From Betaproteobacteria bacterium (GTDB lineage Bacteria > Pseudomonadota > Gammaproteobacteria > Burkholderiales > Rhodocyclaceae): a stretch of 64,000 nucleotides of DNA. The first letter of the stretch is position 1; every line of letters begins with the position of its first letter. This document shows, one piece after another, positions 24,296 to 37,054 of this stretch. A program made the position numbers and the translations under genes. The stretch spans positions 186,001 through 250,000 of the forward strand of contig WRIU01000002.1 in assembly GCA_009782565.1 (NCBI GenBank), in the 5' to 3' direction. The notes under the pieces were generated by a model. The model was not told the DNA's origin. It worked only from the letters and a program-made list of their open reading frames with translations, and made no database searches.

Positions 24296-25652
24296 AAAAC
24301 AAAGAACCCTGTTAATCATCGAGGACGATCCGGCCCTGCAAAAGCAAATGCGTTGGGCATTCGATGGTTTCGAGACCGTGCTCGCGGAGGATCGTGAGAG
24401 CGCGATTGTGCAGATGCGCCGTTATGAGCCTGTGGTCGTGACGATGGATTTGGGATTGCCGCCAAAGCCCAACGATGTAAGCGAGGGCTTTGCTCTTTTG
24501 AGTGAAATTCTGGCCTTGGCTCCTGAGACCAAGATCATCGTCCTCACCGGGCAGCACGACCGCGAGAACGCGGTGCGCGCCGTTGGCATGGGGGCTTACG
24601 ATTTTTTCAGCAAGCCTTTTGAGCCGGAATTGCTGACGCTGACTATCGAGCGCGCTTTCCGCCTTTACGATTTACAAGCCGAAAACAGGAGGCTGCAACA
24701 GGCGCAGTCAGGTTCGATTGCGGGATTCATCACGCGCGATGCAAACATGCAGAAAATCTGCCATACCATCGAACGGGTGGCCTTGGCCTCTGTCACTGTG
24801 GCCTTGCTTGGCGACAGCGGAACCGGCAAGGAAATATTGGCGCGTGGGCTGCATCAGTTGTCGCCGCGCGCGGCGGAGCGGTTCGTTGCCATCAACTGCG
24901 CGGCGATTCCCGAAAACCTGCTTGAAAGCGAACTGTTCGGCTACGAGAAAGGCGCTTTCACCGGCGCGTCCCGTCAGACGCTCGGCAAGATCGAAACCGC
25001 GCATAAGGGGACTCTTTTTCTGGACGAAATTGGCGACTTGCCGATGTCGCTTCAGGCCAAATTGTTGCGCTTCCTACAGGAAAGGGTGATCGAGCGCCTC
25101 GGCGGCCGCCAGGAAATTCCGGTGGATGTCCGGGTCATTTGCGCGACTCACCGAGACCTCAAGGCTCAAATCCAAGCCGGACTGTTCCGGGAAGACCTTT
25201 ATTATCGCTTGGCGGAAATTGTCGTCTCGATTCCACCCTTGCGTGACCGTGATGGCGACGCAGTCCTGCTGGCTCATCACTTTGTGCGGCAATTCGCCCA
25301 GGAAAACGGGCGCGGCTCGATTCAACTCGGCGAGGACGCCATTGCCGCGATTGAAATCTATTCCTGGCCGGGTAACGTGCGTGAACTGGAAAATTGCCTC
25401 AAGCGCGCCGTCATCATGGCGGACGGCAGCCGTATTACGGCGCAAGACCTCGGCCTCGATACGAACGCTGGTGAAGAAGCCCTGGAATATCTCAACCTGC
25501 GCCGGGTGCGGGAAGCTGCCGAACGTCAGGCCGTAGTGCGGGTGCTGGCGCGTACCAACGGCAATATCGCCCGCGCGGCGGAAGTGCTCGGCGTTAGCCG
25601 CCCATCGCTCTATGACCTCATGAGCCGGTTCGGTTTGAAGAAAGACAACTGA
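24288..25652 (+). CDS. prsR: PEP-CTERM sigma-54 response regulator PrsR
   Basis: A 454-residue NtrC-type activator. The receiver domain has the phosphoacceptor D54 in MDLGLPP and K109 in FSKPF. The AAA+ domain has GDSGTGKE (175-182), the sigma-54 loop GAFTGA (222-227), and FLDEIGDLP. The C-terminal Fis-type helix-turn-helix reads GNIARAAEVLGVSRPSLYDLM. PrsR activates sigma-54 promoters for PEP-CTERM and exopolysaccharide genes. None of those targets, nor the exosortase, is in this window. It is the last gene of the operon, 133 bases before gyrA. Confidence 0.92.
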   Translation: MTEKQRTLLIIEDDPALQKQMRWAFDGFETVLAEDRESAIVQMRRYEPVVVTMDLGLPPKPNDVSEGFALLSEILALAPETKIIVLTGQHDRENAVRAVGMGAYDFFSKPFEPELLTLTIERAFRLYDLQAENRRLQQAQSGSIAGFITRDANMQKICHTIERVALASVTVALLGDSGTGKEILARGLHQLSPRAAERFVAINCAAIPENLLESELFGYEKGAFTGASRQTLGKIETAHKGTLFLDEIGDLPMSLQAKLLRFLQERVIERLGGRQEIPVDVRVICATHRDLKAQIQAGLFREDLYYRLAEIVVSIPPLRDRDGDAVLLAHHFVRQFAQENGRGSIQLGEDAIAAIEIYSWPGNVRELENCLKRAVIMADGSRITAQDLGLDTNAGEEALEYLNLRRVREAAERQAVVRVLARTNGNIARAAEVLGVSRPSLYDLMSRFGLKKDN

Positions 25653-25785
25653 CGATCAGGCTTCAGTACGCTTCAACGTAAGGTTTCCGCTTCCGGGCGC
25701 GGCGGCTTTCCGGATAACCCCCTCTTGCGTGGTAAAATCTCCCGTTTAATTTCACTATTAGCGGTTAGGCCGCTATTTGCCGCGC

Positions 25786-28406
<2,621 letters not shown>

Positions 28407-28410
<4 letters not shown>

Positions 28411-29522
28411 CACACGCCTGGAACTTCAGCGCCGGTCCGGCGGCGCTTCCGCCCGAAGTGCTGAAACAGGCTCAGGCAGAACTACTCGACTGGCACGGCA
28501 TAGGCGCGAGCATCATGGAAGTGAGCCATCGCGGCAAAGCCTTCGTGTCCGTCATCGAAGAGGCCGAAGCCGACCTGCGGGAATTGCTGGCGATTCCCGA
28601 CAATTACCGGGTGCTTTTCCTGCAAGGCGGTGCGAGCCTGCAATTCGCGCAAGTACCGATGAACCTCTCAGCCGGTCAAAGCGCCGATTACCTCGTCACC
28701 GGCTCCTGGTCGAAAAAAGCGCACAAGGAAGCCGCCCGGATTGGTGCGGCAAGGCTTGTTGCCACCACGAAGGAAGAAGACGGCAGTTTTACGCGCCTGC
28801 CCGACATCGAGCGCCTCGCATTCGACAAAAACGCCGCCTACGTTCATCTGTGCACCAACGAAACCATCCACGGCGTCGAAGTGTTTGATGAAGCTGAAGC
28901 ACGCCTTTTTGAAACCCTCGCGCAGACAGCGCCGGGTGTACCTCTCGTGGCCGACATGAGTTCGCACATCCTTTCCCGCCCGCTGGACGTTCGCCGTTAC
29001 GGCCTGATCTACGCGGGCGCGCAGAAAAACATCGGCCCATCGGGCGTCACGCTTGTCATCGTGCGTGACGACCTGCTGGAACGCGCCGGAGAAAACGTTT
29101 CCGCGCAACTCAGCTACCGCAAGCAGGCCGACAACGGCTCCATGCTCAATACCCCGCCGACTTTCGCTATCCACATGGCCGGACTCGTGTTCAAGTGGCT
29201 GAAAGCGCGTGGCGGGCTGGCGGCTATTGCCGCCATCAACCGCGAAAAAGCGCGGCGGCTCTATGAGGCCATCGACCGTAGCGGCGGTTTTTATCGCAAC
29301 GCGGTCGACACCGTTTGCCGTTCCGCTATGAACGTCCCCTTCAATTTACCCACGCCGGAACTGGAAGCGCAATTCGTCAAGGAATCCGAAGCGGCGGGGT
29401 TTATCGGCTTGAAAGGCCACAAATCCGTGGGAGGGATTCGCGCCTCGCTGTACAACGCCGTACCGCTGGAAGCCGTTGAGGCGCTGGTGGGGTTCATGGA
29501 AGGGTTTGCGGCGCGCGGGTGA
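28407..29522 (+). CDS. serC: Phosphoserine aminotransferase
   Basis: A 371-residue PLP enzyme that converts 3-phosphohydroxypyruvate to phosphoserine in serine synthesis, and acts in pyridoxine synthesis in proteobacteria. It opens [15 protein letters not shown], has the phosphate-binding [14 protein letters not shown], and the PLP lysine K207 in [26 protein letters not shown] near the C-terminus is also diagnostic. Start ATG overlaps the gyrA stop (ATGA). The pheA/hisC/aroA genes that often follow in relatives are absent, and the next gene is convergent. Confidence 0.95.
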
Positions 29523-29590
29523 AAGGCGGCGAGGTGCGCCCGCCGAAGGCGCTCCTCTCTTGGAACGAAGCGCCTGAATACTCTCTACAC

Positions 29591-31108
29591 CTACAGCTTG
29601 CCGCCCTTTTTATTATCGCTGGACGCGATACGGTAGTTGAGCAGTTCCAGCCGGGCAAGCTGGAGCCGCGTGTTTTCACGGAAACGGGCAAGTTCCTTGC
29701 CTTTCAGGGGTTCGGAGCTTGGCAGCGACATCGTTGCCGGGTCCTGTGCGACATCGTTGAGGCGGACTTCGTAATGTAGGTGGGGAGCCGTCACCCGGCC
29801 TGTCGCGCCGACTTCCCCGATGACTTCGCCCTGCCTGACGGCTTCTCCGACGCTCAAACCCGGAGTAAAGGCATTCAGGTGGGCATAGGCCGTGCTGATG
29901 TCGTTCCGGTGTTTCAGCACGATCATCTTGCCGTAACCGCCGTAACGGCCAATGAAACTGACCTCGCCGTCCGACGTCGCCCGCACCGGAGTTCCAGTGG
30001 GCGCGCCTAAATCCACGCCTTTATGGGTGTGCCAGCTTCCGATAACCGGATGTACGCGACGGCCAAAGGAGGACGTGACCTTGGAAAATTCGAGCGGGGA
30101 ACGCAAGAAGGAACTGCGTAGGCTCTGTCCCGTGCTCTTGTAATACTCCGAGCGCCCATTGGCTGCGGTGTGAAGAAAAACTGAATAACGAACGCCTTGA
30201 TTGACGAATTCGGCGGCTACGATGCGACCCGCCTGTACGGGCGCGCCCCGGTCATACGTGGCTTGGTAAATCACGCTGAACGTGTCGCCTGGGCGCAGAT
30301 CGGTGTGAAAGTCGATTTCGGTTCCGAACAAGTCGGCCAGTTGCGTGGCGATGCTGTCGGGCAGCCCGGTGGCTTCCGTTGCGGCAAAGAGTGAATTCTT
30401 GATGACCCCCCTACGCATTTCGGTTCCGCTTTCAAGTGCGATGGAAGTGCTGGAAACCTGGAACGGCGGGTTGCCAGTGTTACGCGATATTTCGACGGAA
30501 TATCCGTTGGCCGTGACTGGCAGGCGCATGGACAGGAGATGGCCGGAGGGGTCGACGACAATGGTAAACGAGTGACCGCTACGCAACTGCTGCACGGCAC
30601 GCGAGGCTTCTGGGTTTCCTTGAAGGAAAGCCAGAGCTTTCGGGTCGGAGACGCCCAGGCGGCGGAAAATGGACTGTATCGTGTCTCCGGGGCCGACGCG
30701 TTCATCGTAAATGTAGGGCAGGACGGGGGAAGGAATCTTTTCCGGGAGAACGGCGAGCCTTTCCACGACGGTTTGCATGCCGGCAGGCTCTTCCGTCGTC
30801 ACCACTGCCGTAGCGGCGGCGACGCCAAGCGCGGAAAGTCCCGCAAAACCACCAACAATCAAGGTTCGTTTATTGCCGAGCAGCCGCCAGGGCAGTTCGG
30901 CCACCCTCTCCGAAAGGGCGGCAGGTTTGACGCGCCGCGTCCGGTTCAATCCGGAAAGCCGCCAGCGCAGTTCGTTCATCTGCCACCGCAACCCGCTCGG
31001 GCACTGCTTCATTTTGCCGACTTGCCCGAAAAATCTGGCGAAAGACCAGCGCAGTTCTTCGAGCCGCCACCGCAATTCGGCTAAAATCTTTCTTTTTCTT
31101 GTACGCAT
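29591..31108 (-). CDS. M23 metalloendopeptidase, MepM-like, with Trp/Arg heptad tail
   Basis: A 505-residue peptidoglycan endopeptidase. The C-terminal LytM domain has the Zn ligands in HTHKGVDLGAP (H and D) and PHLHYEV (HxH). A LysM/OapA-like segment (YDERVGPGDTIQSIFRRLGV, about 131-150) precedes a helical periplasmic region. One transmembrane helix (about 83-104) anchors it. The cytoplasmic N-terminus is unusual: LRW occurs at residues 12, 19, 40 and 47, all in the same heptad phase, with a related LPW at 72. It is divergent from tyrS, an arrangement common in this class, and convergent with serC. Expected role: cleaving cross-links to let the wall expand. Confidence 0.88.
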   Translation of the reverse strand: MRTRKRKILAELRWRLEELRWSFARFFGQVGKMKQCPSGLRWQMNELRWRLSGLNRTRRVKPAALSERVAELPWRLLGNKRTLIVGGFAGLSALGVAAATAVVTTEEPAGMQTVVERLAVLPEKIPSPVLPYIYDERVGPGDTIQSIFRRLGVSDPKALAFLQGNPEASRAVQQLRSGHSFTIVVDPSGHLLSMRLPVTANGYSVEISRNTGNPPFQVSSTSIALESGTEMRRGVIKNSLFAATEATGLPDSIATQLADLFGTEIDFHTDLRPGDTFSVIYQATYDRGAPVQAGRIVAAEFVNQGVRYSVFLHTAANGRSEYYKSTGQSLRSSFLRSPLEFSKVTSSFGRRVHPVIGSWHTHKGVDLGAPTGTPVRATSDGEVSFIGRYGGYGKMIVLKHRNDISTAYAHLNAFTPGLSVGEAVRQGEVIGEVGATGRVTAPHLHYEVRLNDVAQDPATMSLPSSEPLKGKELARFRENTRLQLARLELLNYRIASSDNKKGGKL

Positions 31109-31209
31109 CTGTGTCTCTTGGTTGGGGAGGTTTCCCCTCTCTTCAGGAGGGCTTGATTGAAGTCTAGCAAGGCATGCGGCAGGTGAGTGTGACCTTATTG
31201 GAGAAACGG

Positions 31210-32406
31210 ATGAAAGAAATCGGATCCGCGATGAGCCTGATCCGGCGCGGGGCCGAAGAGTTGCTGATCGAGGCGGAACTGATCGAAAAATTGAAGAGCG
31301 GCCGCCCTTTGCGGGTCAAGGCCGGGTTCGATCCGACCGCACCCGATCTGCATTTCGGGCACACTGTCCTGCTCAATAAACTTCGCCACTTTCAGGAACT
31401 TGGGCATCACGTCATGTTCCTCATCGGGGATTTCACCGGCATGATCGGCGACCCGAGCGGCAAGAATGCGACCCGTCCGCCCCTGTCGCGCGAACAGGTG
31501 CTCGCCAACGCCGAGACTTACCGCGAGCAGGTGTTCAAGATTCTCGACCCCGACAAAACGGAAATATGTTTCAACTCGGCCTGGATGAACGAAATGGACG
31601 CGGCGGGAATGATTCGCCTGGCCGCGCAGCAGACCGTGGCGCGCATGCTCGAACGCGACGATTTCGCCAAGCGTTACGCAAATGAACAGCCGATTTCGAT
31701 TCACGAATTCCTCTACCCGCTTTGCCAGGGCTACGACTCGGTGGTGATGAAAGCCGATATCGAACTGGGCGGAACCGATCAGCGTTTCAATCTCTTGATG
31801 GGGCGCGAACTGCAAAAACATTACGGCCAGGCGCCGCAATGCGTGCTGATGATGCCGCTGCTCGAAGGGCTGGACGGCGTCAATAAGATGTCCAAGTCGC
31901 TGGGCAATTACATCGGTATCGCGGAGCCGCCGAAAGAAATTTTCGGCAAAACCATGTCGGTCTCCGACAGCCTGATGTGGCGCTATTACGATTTGCTCTC
32001 ATTTCGTGAAGCGGGCGAAATTGCGGCATTGAAAGCCGAGGTTGAGGCCGGACGCAATCCGCGCGATATCAAAGTGATGTTGGCGCAGGAATTCGTGGCC
32101 CGTTTCCACGGGCAGGAAGCCGCCGCCGATGCGCTTGCCGATTTCGAGGCGCGTTTCCGGAAAAACGAAATTCCTGACGATATTCCTGAAGTACGGGTAG
32201 CTGTCGGCGAGGGCATGCCGGTGTTCAAGGTCATCCAGGAAGCGGGCTTGACCGGGACGACCTCGGAAGCCTCGCGCATGATCGAACAGGGCGCGGTGAA
32301 ACTCGACGGCGAACGCGTCGAAGATCGCGCCCGGCTGCTCCTCGCGGGCAGCCGGGTTGTCCTGCAAGTGGGCAAACGGAAGTTTGCCGCCGTGGTGCTG
32401 GAGTGA
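31210..32406 (+). CDS. tyrS: Tyrosyl-tRNA synthetase
   Basis: A 398-residue class I synthetase that charges tRNA-Tyr. The HIGH-type motif is HFGH (48-51) in [11 protein letters not shown], and KMSKS is at 226-230 (NKMSKSLGN). A C-terminal S4 RNA-binding domain includes [19 protein letters not shown]. The [18 protein letters not shown] opening and short insertion mark the TyrRS subclass common in beta- and gammaproteobacteria. ATG 31210 is chosen because GGAG lies 6 bases before it. The longer frame from 31174 has no ribosome site. Its last bases overlap murI. Confidence 0.95.
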   Translation: MKEIGSAMSLIRRGAEELLIEAELIEKLKSGRPLRVKAGFDPTAPDLHFGHTVLLNKLRHFQELGHHVMFLIGDFTGMIGDPSGKNATRPPLSREQVLANAETYREQVFKILDPDKTEICFNSAWMNEMDAAGMIRLAAQQTVARMLERDDFAKRYANEQPISIHEFLYPLCQGYDSVVMKADIELGGTDQRFNLLMGRELQKHYGQAPQCVLMMPLLEGLDGVNKMSKSLGNYIGIAEPPKEIFGKTMSVSDSLMWRYYDLLSFREAGEIAALKAEVEAGRNPRDIKVMLAQEFVARFHGQEAAADALADFEARFRKNEIPDDIPEVRVAVGEGMPVFKVIQEAGLTGTTSEASRMIEQGAVKLDGERVEDRARLLLAGSRVVLQVGKRKFAAVVLE

Positions 32407-33218
32407 ACGCTTCTTCGGGCAACGACCGCCCCATCGGCGTTTTCGATTCGGGCGTGGGCGGCCTGACCGTCGTCCGCGCGCTGATGGAGCGTCTGCCGCT
32501 GGAGAGCATCGTCTATTTCGGCGATACCGCGCGCGTACCCTATGGCGTCAAATCGGTGGCGACGATCGAGCATTTCACCGCCCAGATCGTCGACTTCCTG
32601 TTGCGGCGGGAAGTCAAGATGCTGATCGTTGCCTGCAACACGATGGCTGCCGTGGCTTTGAAAACCATTACAGCGCGCGCCGGGGACATCCCTGTGCTCG
32701 ATGTCATCGAAGCCGGCGCGCGCGCCGCCGTGGACGTATCGAGCGGTGGGCGCATCGGCGTCATTGCTACGCCGACCACGATCAACAGCAACGCCTATGC
32801 ACGGCGGATACACGCGCTCGACCCTGGCGCGCGCGTCTATTCGCAAGCCTGCCCGCTCTTCGTGCCGCTCGTGGAAGAAGGCTGGCTCGATCACCCGGTC
32901 ACACGGCTCACGGCGCAGGAATATCTGCGCCCGGTGCTGGCCGAAGATGTCGGAAGCCTGGTGCTCGGATGTACGCATTACCCTTTGATCAAGCCGCTAT
33001 TGCGTGAGGTGGCGGGAGAGAAAGTCAAACTCATTGATTCGGCGGAGACGACAGCCGAACTGGCCGCAGACAGGTTGCGGGAAGCGGGGCTGGCCGCGAG
33101 CGGGCTGGAACCGGCGGCCTATCGCACTTTCGTGACCGATGTGCCGTTGCGGTTTCAGACCATTGGGGAGCGATTCCTGGGGCGCTCGCTGGGAGAGGTC
33201 GAGTTGGTGGAGTGGTGA
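32403..33218 (+). CDS. murI: Glutamate racemase
   Basis: A 271-residue cofactor-independent racemase that makes D-glutamate for peptidoglycan. The two catalytic cysteines are C78 (VACNTMAA) and C190 (LGCTHYPLI), with [13 protein letters not shown] and [11 protein letters not shown] as conserved substrate-loop motifs. Start GTG 32403 overlaps the tyrS stop (GTGA), indicating coupling. Length is ordinary for the family. It ends 74 bases before aroC. Confidence 0.95.
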   Translation: MNASSGNDRPIGVFDSGVGGLTVVRALMERLPLESIVYFGDTARVPYGVKSVATIEHFTAQIVDFLLRREVKMLIVACNTMAAVALKTITARAGDIPVLDVIEAGARAAVDVSSGGRIGVIATPTTINSNAYARRIHALDPGARVYSQACPLFVPLVEEGWLDHPVTRLTAQEYLRPVLAEDVGSLVLGCTHYPLIKPLLREVAGEKVKLIDSAETTAELAADRLREAGLAASGLEPAAYRTFVTDVPLRFQTIGERFLGRSLGEVELVEW

Positions 33219-33292
33219 GGTCTTCGGGCGCTGACGACGCATGAGTCTTGCTGCTAGACTTGATATCCTCCGCTTACACGACAGGCGCATCT

Positions 33293-34429
33293 ATGTCCGG
33301 CAATACTTTCGGTACTCTGTTTTGTGTCACCTCTTTTGGTGAATCCCATGGTCCGGCCATCGGCTGCGTGGTTGACGGTTGTCCGCCAAGGCTACCGCTT
33401 GCGGAGGCGGACATCCAGGCCGACCTCGATCGCCGCAAGCCCGGGACTTCACGCCATGTCACCCAGCGCCGCGAGCCGGACGAGGTGGAAATACTCTCCG
33501 GGGTTTTCGAGGGGGCGACGACGGGCGCGCCTATTGCCATGTTGATCCGCAACCAGGATCAGCGCTCGAAGGATTACAGCGACATCGCCGAACTTTTCCG
33601 ACCGGGGCACGCCGATTATTCTCATTGGCAGAAGTACGGCGTGCGCGATTACCGTGGCGGCGGGCGCTCTTCGGCGCGCGAAACGGCGGTGCGGGTGGCG
33701 GCGGGGGCCATCGCGCGCAAATGGCTGGCCGAAAAGTTCGGTATCGTGATTCGCGGTTATCTGGCTCAACTCGGTGAGATACCCATTCCTTTCGAGTCCT
33801 GGGATGTCGTCGCGGGCAGTCCTTTCTTCGCGCCCAATGTTTCCCTTCAGCCCAAACTCGAAGCAACCATGGACGACCTGCGCCGCGAGGGGGATTCGAT
33901 TGGCGCGCGCATCAACGTGGTGGCCAGCGGCGTGCCGGTGGGGTGGGGGGAGCCGGTGTTCGACCGGCTGGATGCCGACATCGCTTATGCGATGATGGGC
34001 ATCAACGCAGTGAAGGGGGTCGAGATTGGCGCGGGTTTCGCGTCGGTGGGGCAGCGCGGTTCGGAACATGGCGACGAGATTACGTGCGAGGGTTTTTTGT
34101 CGAACAATGCGGGCGGGGTGCTCGGCGGCGTGTCGTCGGGGCAGGACGTGGTGGTAAGCATGGCGGTGAAACCGGCTTCCAGCATCCGCCGTGAAAAGCG
34201 TTCGATCAATCTTGCCGGTGAAGCGGTGACGGTGAGCACGCAAGGGCGTCACGACCCCTGCGTGGGCATACGCGCCATTCCCGTGGCCGAGGCCATGCTG
34301 GCCCTGGTGCTGATCGACCACGCCTTGCGCCATCGCGCCCAGTGCGGCGATGTGTGTACGAACACCCCCAGGGTTGCGGCGTTGGCTCCGGAGGGAGATG
34401 CACGACCGCCTTCTCCCCGGAAAATGTGA
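33293..34429 (+). CDS. aroC: Chorismate synthase
   Basis: A 378-residue FMN-dependent enzyme converting EPSP to chorismate, the shared precursor of aromatic amino acids. Motifs: [18 protein letters not shown] at the N-terminus, [30 protein letters not shown] (flavin and phosphate contact) and [14 protein letters not shown]. The start is ATG 33293, the conserved MSGNTFG opening, rather than the longer frame from 33248. The C-terminus ends with a proline-rich tail about 20 residues beyond the conserved [12 protein letters not shown]. Confidence 0.95.
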   Translation: MSGNTFGTLFCVTSFGESHGPAIGCVVDGCPPRLPLAEADIQADLDRRKPGTSRHVTQRREPDEVEILSGVFEGATTGAPIAMLIRNQDQRSKDYSDIAELFRPGHADYSHWQKYGVRDYRGGGRSSARETAVRVAAGAIARKWLAEKFGIVIRGYLAQLGEIPIPFESWDVVAGSPFFAPNVSLQPKLEATMDDLRREGDSIGARINVVASGVPVGWGEPVFDRLDADIAYAMMGINAVKGVEIGAGFASVGQRGSEHGDEITCEGFLSNNAGGVLGGVSSGQDVVVSMAVKPASSIRREKRSINLAGEAVTVSTQGRHDPCVGIRAIPVAEAMLALVLIDHALRHRAQCGDVCTNTPRVAALAPEGDARPPSPRKM

Positions 34430-34549
34430 GTGCGGCAGTCCAACGCATTGAAGGTGTCCGCTGTGCTACACTCGAAATGATGGTGGACTTTTAAGTCTTG
34501 TGCCTTTTGTTTTTTTCCGCAGCAACTCAAGCAAAGGAGGAGATGAATC

Positions 34550-35233
34550 ATGAAACGAAGTGTCGGATTGCTGACCCTGGCCGTCCTGCTTGCCGCTCCT
34601 TCCCTGGCCATCGCCGACGGCATCGGCCTCTACATAGCCCCAAAACTGATTGACGGCTACGCCCGGATGCAAGATGTAAAGGATGTTAGTCCTTCTGGTG
34701 ATGTAAATAGAAAATGGAGTGACAATGACAGCACCTTTGGCGCCGCCTTGACTCTGGGTTATGACTTTCATCAGAAATTCCAGATTCCCTTACGCGCGGA
34801 TTTGGAATATGCCGCCTTTGGCAATGTTACCGGCAAAGAAACTTGGCGATCCTTCGGTGGAAAATTCTCCTACAAGCAAACGCTGAAGATACAGACCTTG
34901 TTTCTGAACGCCTATTACGATTTCCGCAACAGATCGGCCTTCACGCCCTACGCGGGGGGCGGTTTCGGTCTGGCCTCCATCAAGGCTAATGGCCGATATG
35001 AGACTTACTGGAGTTACAGCGATTCGTACGGCGCGAAAAGCACGACCAATTTTGCCTGGAATATCGGGGGGGGTGTGGCGTACAAGGTCAGCGAACAGTT
35101 CAGCCTGGATCTGGGCTACCGTTTTGCCGGACTGGGCAAGGCCAAGACGAAAGTGGATGAATACGGTTATGTTCTCAAAACCAGAGACGTCTACATGAGC
35201 CAGTTCCTGTTGGGGGCACGCTTTACCTTCTGA
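34550..35233 (+). CDS. Outer-membrane beta-barrel protein, Opa/OmpA-like
   Basis: A 227-residue exported protein with a signal peptide ending at SLAIADG (about residue 24). The mature part has alternating hydrophobic strands with aromatic girdles (LTLGYDF, YAAFGNV, TLFLNAYYDF, TPYAGGGFGLASI, AYKVSEQFSLDLGYRFAGL) and a C-terminal phenylalanine (LLGARFTF), as expected for an eight-stranded barrel inserted by Bam. A strong AGGAGG precedes the ATG. It is monocistronic, between aroC and a terminator. It resembles opacity-family surface proteins. The ligand or role is unknown. Confidence 0.8.
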   Translation: MKRSVGLLTLAVLLAAPSLAIADGIGLYIAPKLIDGYARMQDVKDVSPSGDVNRKWSDNDSTFGAALTLGYDFHQKFQIPLRADLEYAAFGNVTGKETWRSFGGKFSYKQTLKIQTLFLNAYYDFRNRSAFTPYAGGGFGLASIKANGRYETYWSYSDSYGAKSTTNFAWNIGGGVAYKVSEQFSLDLGYRFAGLGKAKTKVDEYGYVLKTRDVYMSQFLLGARFTF

Positions 35234-35256
35234 GCAATAACCGCTGTCACATCATG

Positions 35257-35302
35257 CGCGGCGCGGCGTTCGCCAACGGCGGGCCGCGCCGCGTTTCTTT
35301 TT
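35257..35302 (+). terminator. Terminator after the beta-barrel gene
   Basis: A perfect 10-base GC stem (CGCGGCGCGG at 35257-35266 with CCGCGCCGCG at 35284-35293) is followed by TTTCTTTTT. It starts 24 bases after the stop codon and separates the gene from leuC. Confidence 0.8.
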
Positions 35303-35426
35303 GATGTCCGGCGCACGAGGCGGGTGCGCGCATGTACCGGCCATGCAGCGTTTTTCGGCTACCACTGCGGATAGCCGTGTGAAATAATTAGCAGCTTCTT
35401 TCTCCAAAAGGCTGTTGAAACGTCTG

Positions 35427-36836
35427 ATGAGTGCCTGGACGCTGTACGAAAAACTGTGGTCGGATCACGTCGTCCGCGAAGAGCCGGATGGTACGGCGCT
35501 GATTTACATCGACCGCCATCTGGTGCATGAAGTCACCAGCCCGCAAGCCTTTGAAGGGTTGAAACTCGCAGGGCGCAAGCCCTGGCGCGTCTCTTCCATC
35601 GTGGCGAGTGCCGATCACAATACGCCGACCGACCATTGGGAAGAGGGCATCCTCGACCCGGTTTCCCGCCAGCAGGTGGAAACGCTCGACGCCAATATCC
35701 GTGAAACCGGCGCGCTGGCTTATTTCCCGTTCAAGGACTCGCGTCAGGGCATCGTGCATGTGATCGGCCCGGAAAACGGCGCGGTGCTGCCTGGGATGAC
35801 GGTCGTCTGCGGCGATTCGCACACCTCTACGCATGGCGCGTTCGCGGCGATGGCGCACGGCATCGGCACTTCCGAAGTCGAGCATGTGCTGGCGACGCAA
35901 TGCCTGGTACAGAAAAAATCGAAAACCATGCTGATCCGGGTCGAAGGCCGCTTGGGCAAGGGTGTGACCGCCAAGGATGTGGCGCTGGCCATCATCGGCA
36001 GGATCGGTACGGCGGGCGGTACGGGGTATGCGATGGAGTTTGGCGGTTCCGCCATTCGCGCCCTTTCGATGGAAGGGCGGATGACGCTCTGCAATATGGC
36101 GATTGAGGCCGGGGCGCGATTGGGGCTGGTGGCCGTCGACGAGGTGACGATCAATTACCTGAAGAATCGCCCCTTTTCGCCGCGCAGCGAGGATTGGGAC
36201 AAGGCGGTGAAGGTCTGGCGCACGCTGCGTTCGGATGAAGGCGCTACGTTCGACCGTATCATGGAGCTGAACGCGACGGAAATCCTGCCACAGATAACGT
36301 GGGGTACGTCGCCGGAAATGGTCGTGCCCGTGACCGGCATGGTTCCAGACCCCCGGAAGGAAGCGGATATGGCAAAGCGGGAAGGGATGGAACGCGCGCT
36401 CGCTTACATGGGATTGCAGGCGAATATGCCCATCCAGTCGATCAGGATCGACAAGGTGTTCATCGGCTCCTGTACCAATTCCCGCATCGAGGATTTGCGT
36501 CAGGCGGCGGCGGTTTTGAAAGGCCGCCGGAGGGCGGAGAACGTCAGGCTTGCGCTGGCCGTGCCGGGTTCCGGTCTGGTCAAACGCCAAGCGGAAGCGG
36601 AAGGGCTGCATGAGATTTTCATCGCTGCCGGGTTTGAATGGCGCGAACCGGGCTGTTCGATGTGCCTTGCCATGAACGCCGACCGGTTGGAGCCGGGCGA
36701 GCGTTGTGCCTCCACGTCGAACCGCAATTTTGAAGGCCGCCAGGGGCCGGGGGGCCGTACTCACCTGGTCAGTCCGGCGATGGCCGCTGCTGCTGCCATT
36801 GCCGGGCATTTCGCCGATGTACGGGACATTCTTTGA
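35427..36836 (+). CDS. leuC: 3-isopropylmalate dehydratase large subunit
   Basis: A 469-residue aconitase-family subunit that isomerises 2- to 3-isopropylmalate in leucine synthesis. The Fe-S ligands are the cysteine in [12 protein letters not shown] and the two in GCSMCLAMN. Other motifs are [18 protein letters not shown] and [17 protein letters not shown] 35427 matches the usual [11 protein letters not shown] opening. An in-frame TTG at 35415 is less likely. It heads the leuC-entericidin-leuD-leuB-asd run. Confidence 0.96.
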   Translation: MSAWTLYEKLWSDHVVREEPDGTALIYIDRHLVHEVTSPQAFEGLKLAGRKPWRVSSIVASADHNTPTDHWEEGILDPVSRQQVETLDANIRETGALAYFPFKDSRQGIVHVIGPENGAVLPGMTVVCGDSHTSTHGAFAAMAHGIGTSEVEHVLATQCLVQKKSKTMLIRVEGRLGKGVTAKDVALAIIGRIGTAGGTGYAMEFGGSAIRALSMEGRMTLCNMAIEAGARLGLVAVDEVTINYLKNRPFSPRSEDWDKAVKVWRTLRSDEGATFDRIMELNATEILPQITWGTSPEMVVPVTGMVPDPRKEADMAKREGMERALAYMGLQANMPIQSIRIDKVFIGSCTNSRIEDLRQAAAVLKGRRRAENVRLALAVPGSGLVKRQAEAEGLHEIFIAAGFEWREPGCSMCLAMNADRLEPGERCASTSNRNFEGRQGPGGRTHLVSPAMAAAAAIAGHFADVRDIL

Positions 36837-36851
36837 TTACGGGGGACTGAA

Positions 36852-36986
36852 ATGAAACGGGGAACATTGTTTTGCATCATTTTGCTGATGGTTTTCGTTT
36901 CCGGTTTGACGGCCTGCAATACCGTGCGCGGTGTCGGCAAGGACGTCGAGGCGGGAGGAAAGGCGATTCAGAGAGCGTCACAATGA
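36852..36986 (+). CDS. Entericidin-like small lipoprotein
   Basis: A 44-residue open frame beginning MKRGTLFCIILLMVFVSG. A hydrophobic signal is followed by the lipobox LTAC with the lipid-bearing C22, and a mature tail NTVRGVGKDVEAGGKAIQRA, the amphipathic helix of the entericidin A/B family. GGGGGACTGAA precedes the ATG. It lies between leuC (15 bases) and leuD (68 bases), a place where many betaproteobacteria carry an entericidin gene. Entericidins are proposed toxin/antidote-type membrane lipoproteins of starved cells. Only one is present here. Confidence 0.85.
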   Translation: MKRGTLFCIILLMVFVSGLTACNTVRGVGKDVEAGGKAIQRASQ

Positions 36987-37054
36987 AGCTGGAAGTGAAG
37001 CTGGAAGGTTTGGTTTCATAAAGCTGAACGGGGCGTTTCGCAACAGGAACACGC

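Noticed and set aside
35388..36809. 473-codon open frame antisense to leuC
   Set aside because: A shadow of the intact leuC gene with no recognisable motif.
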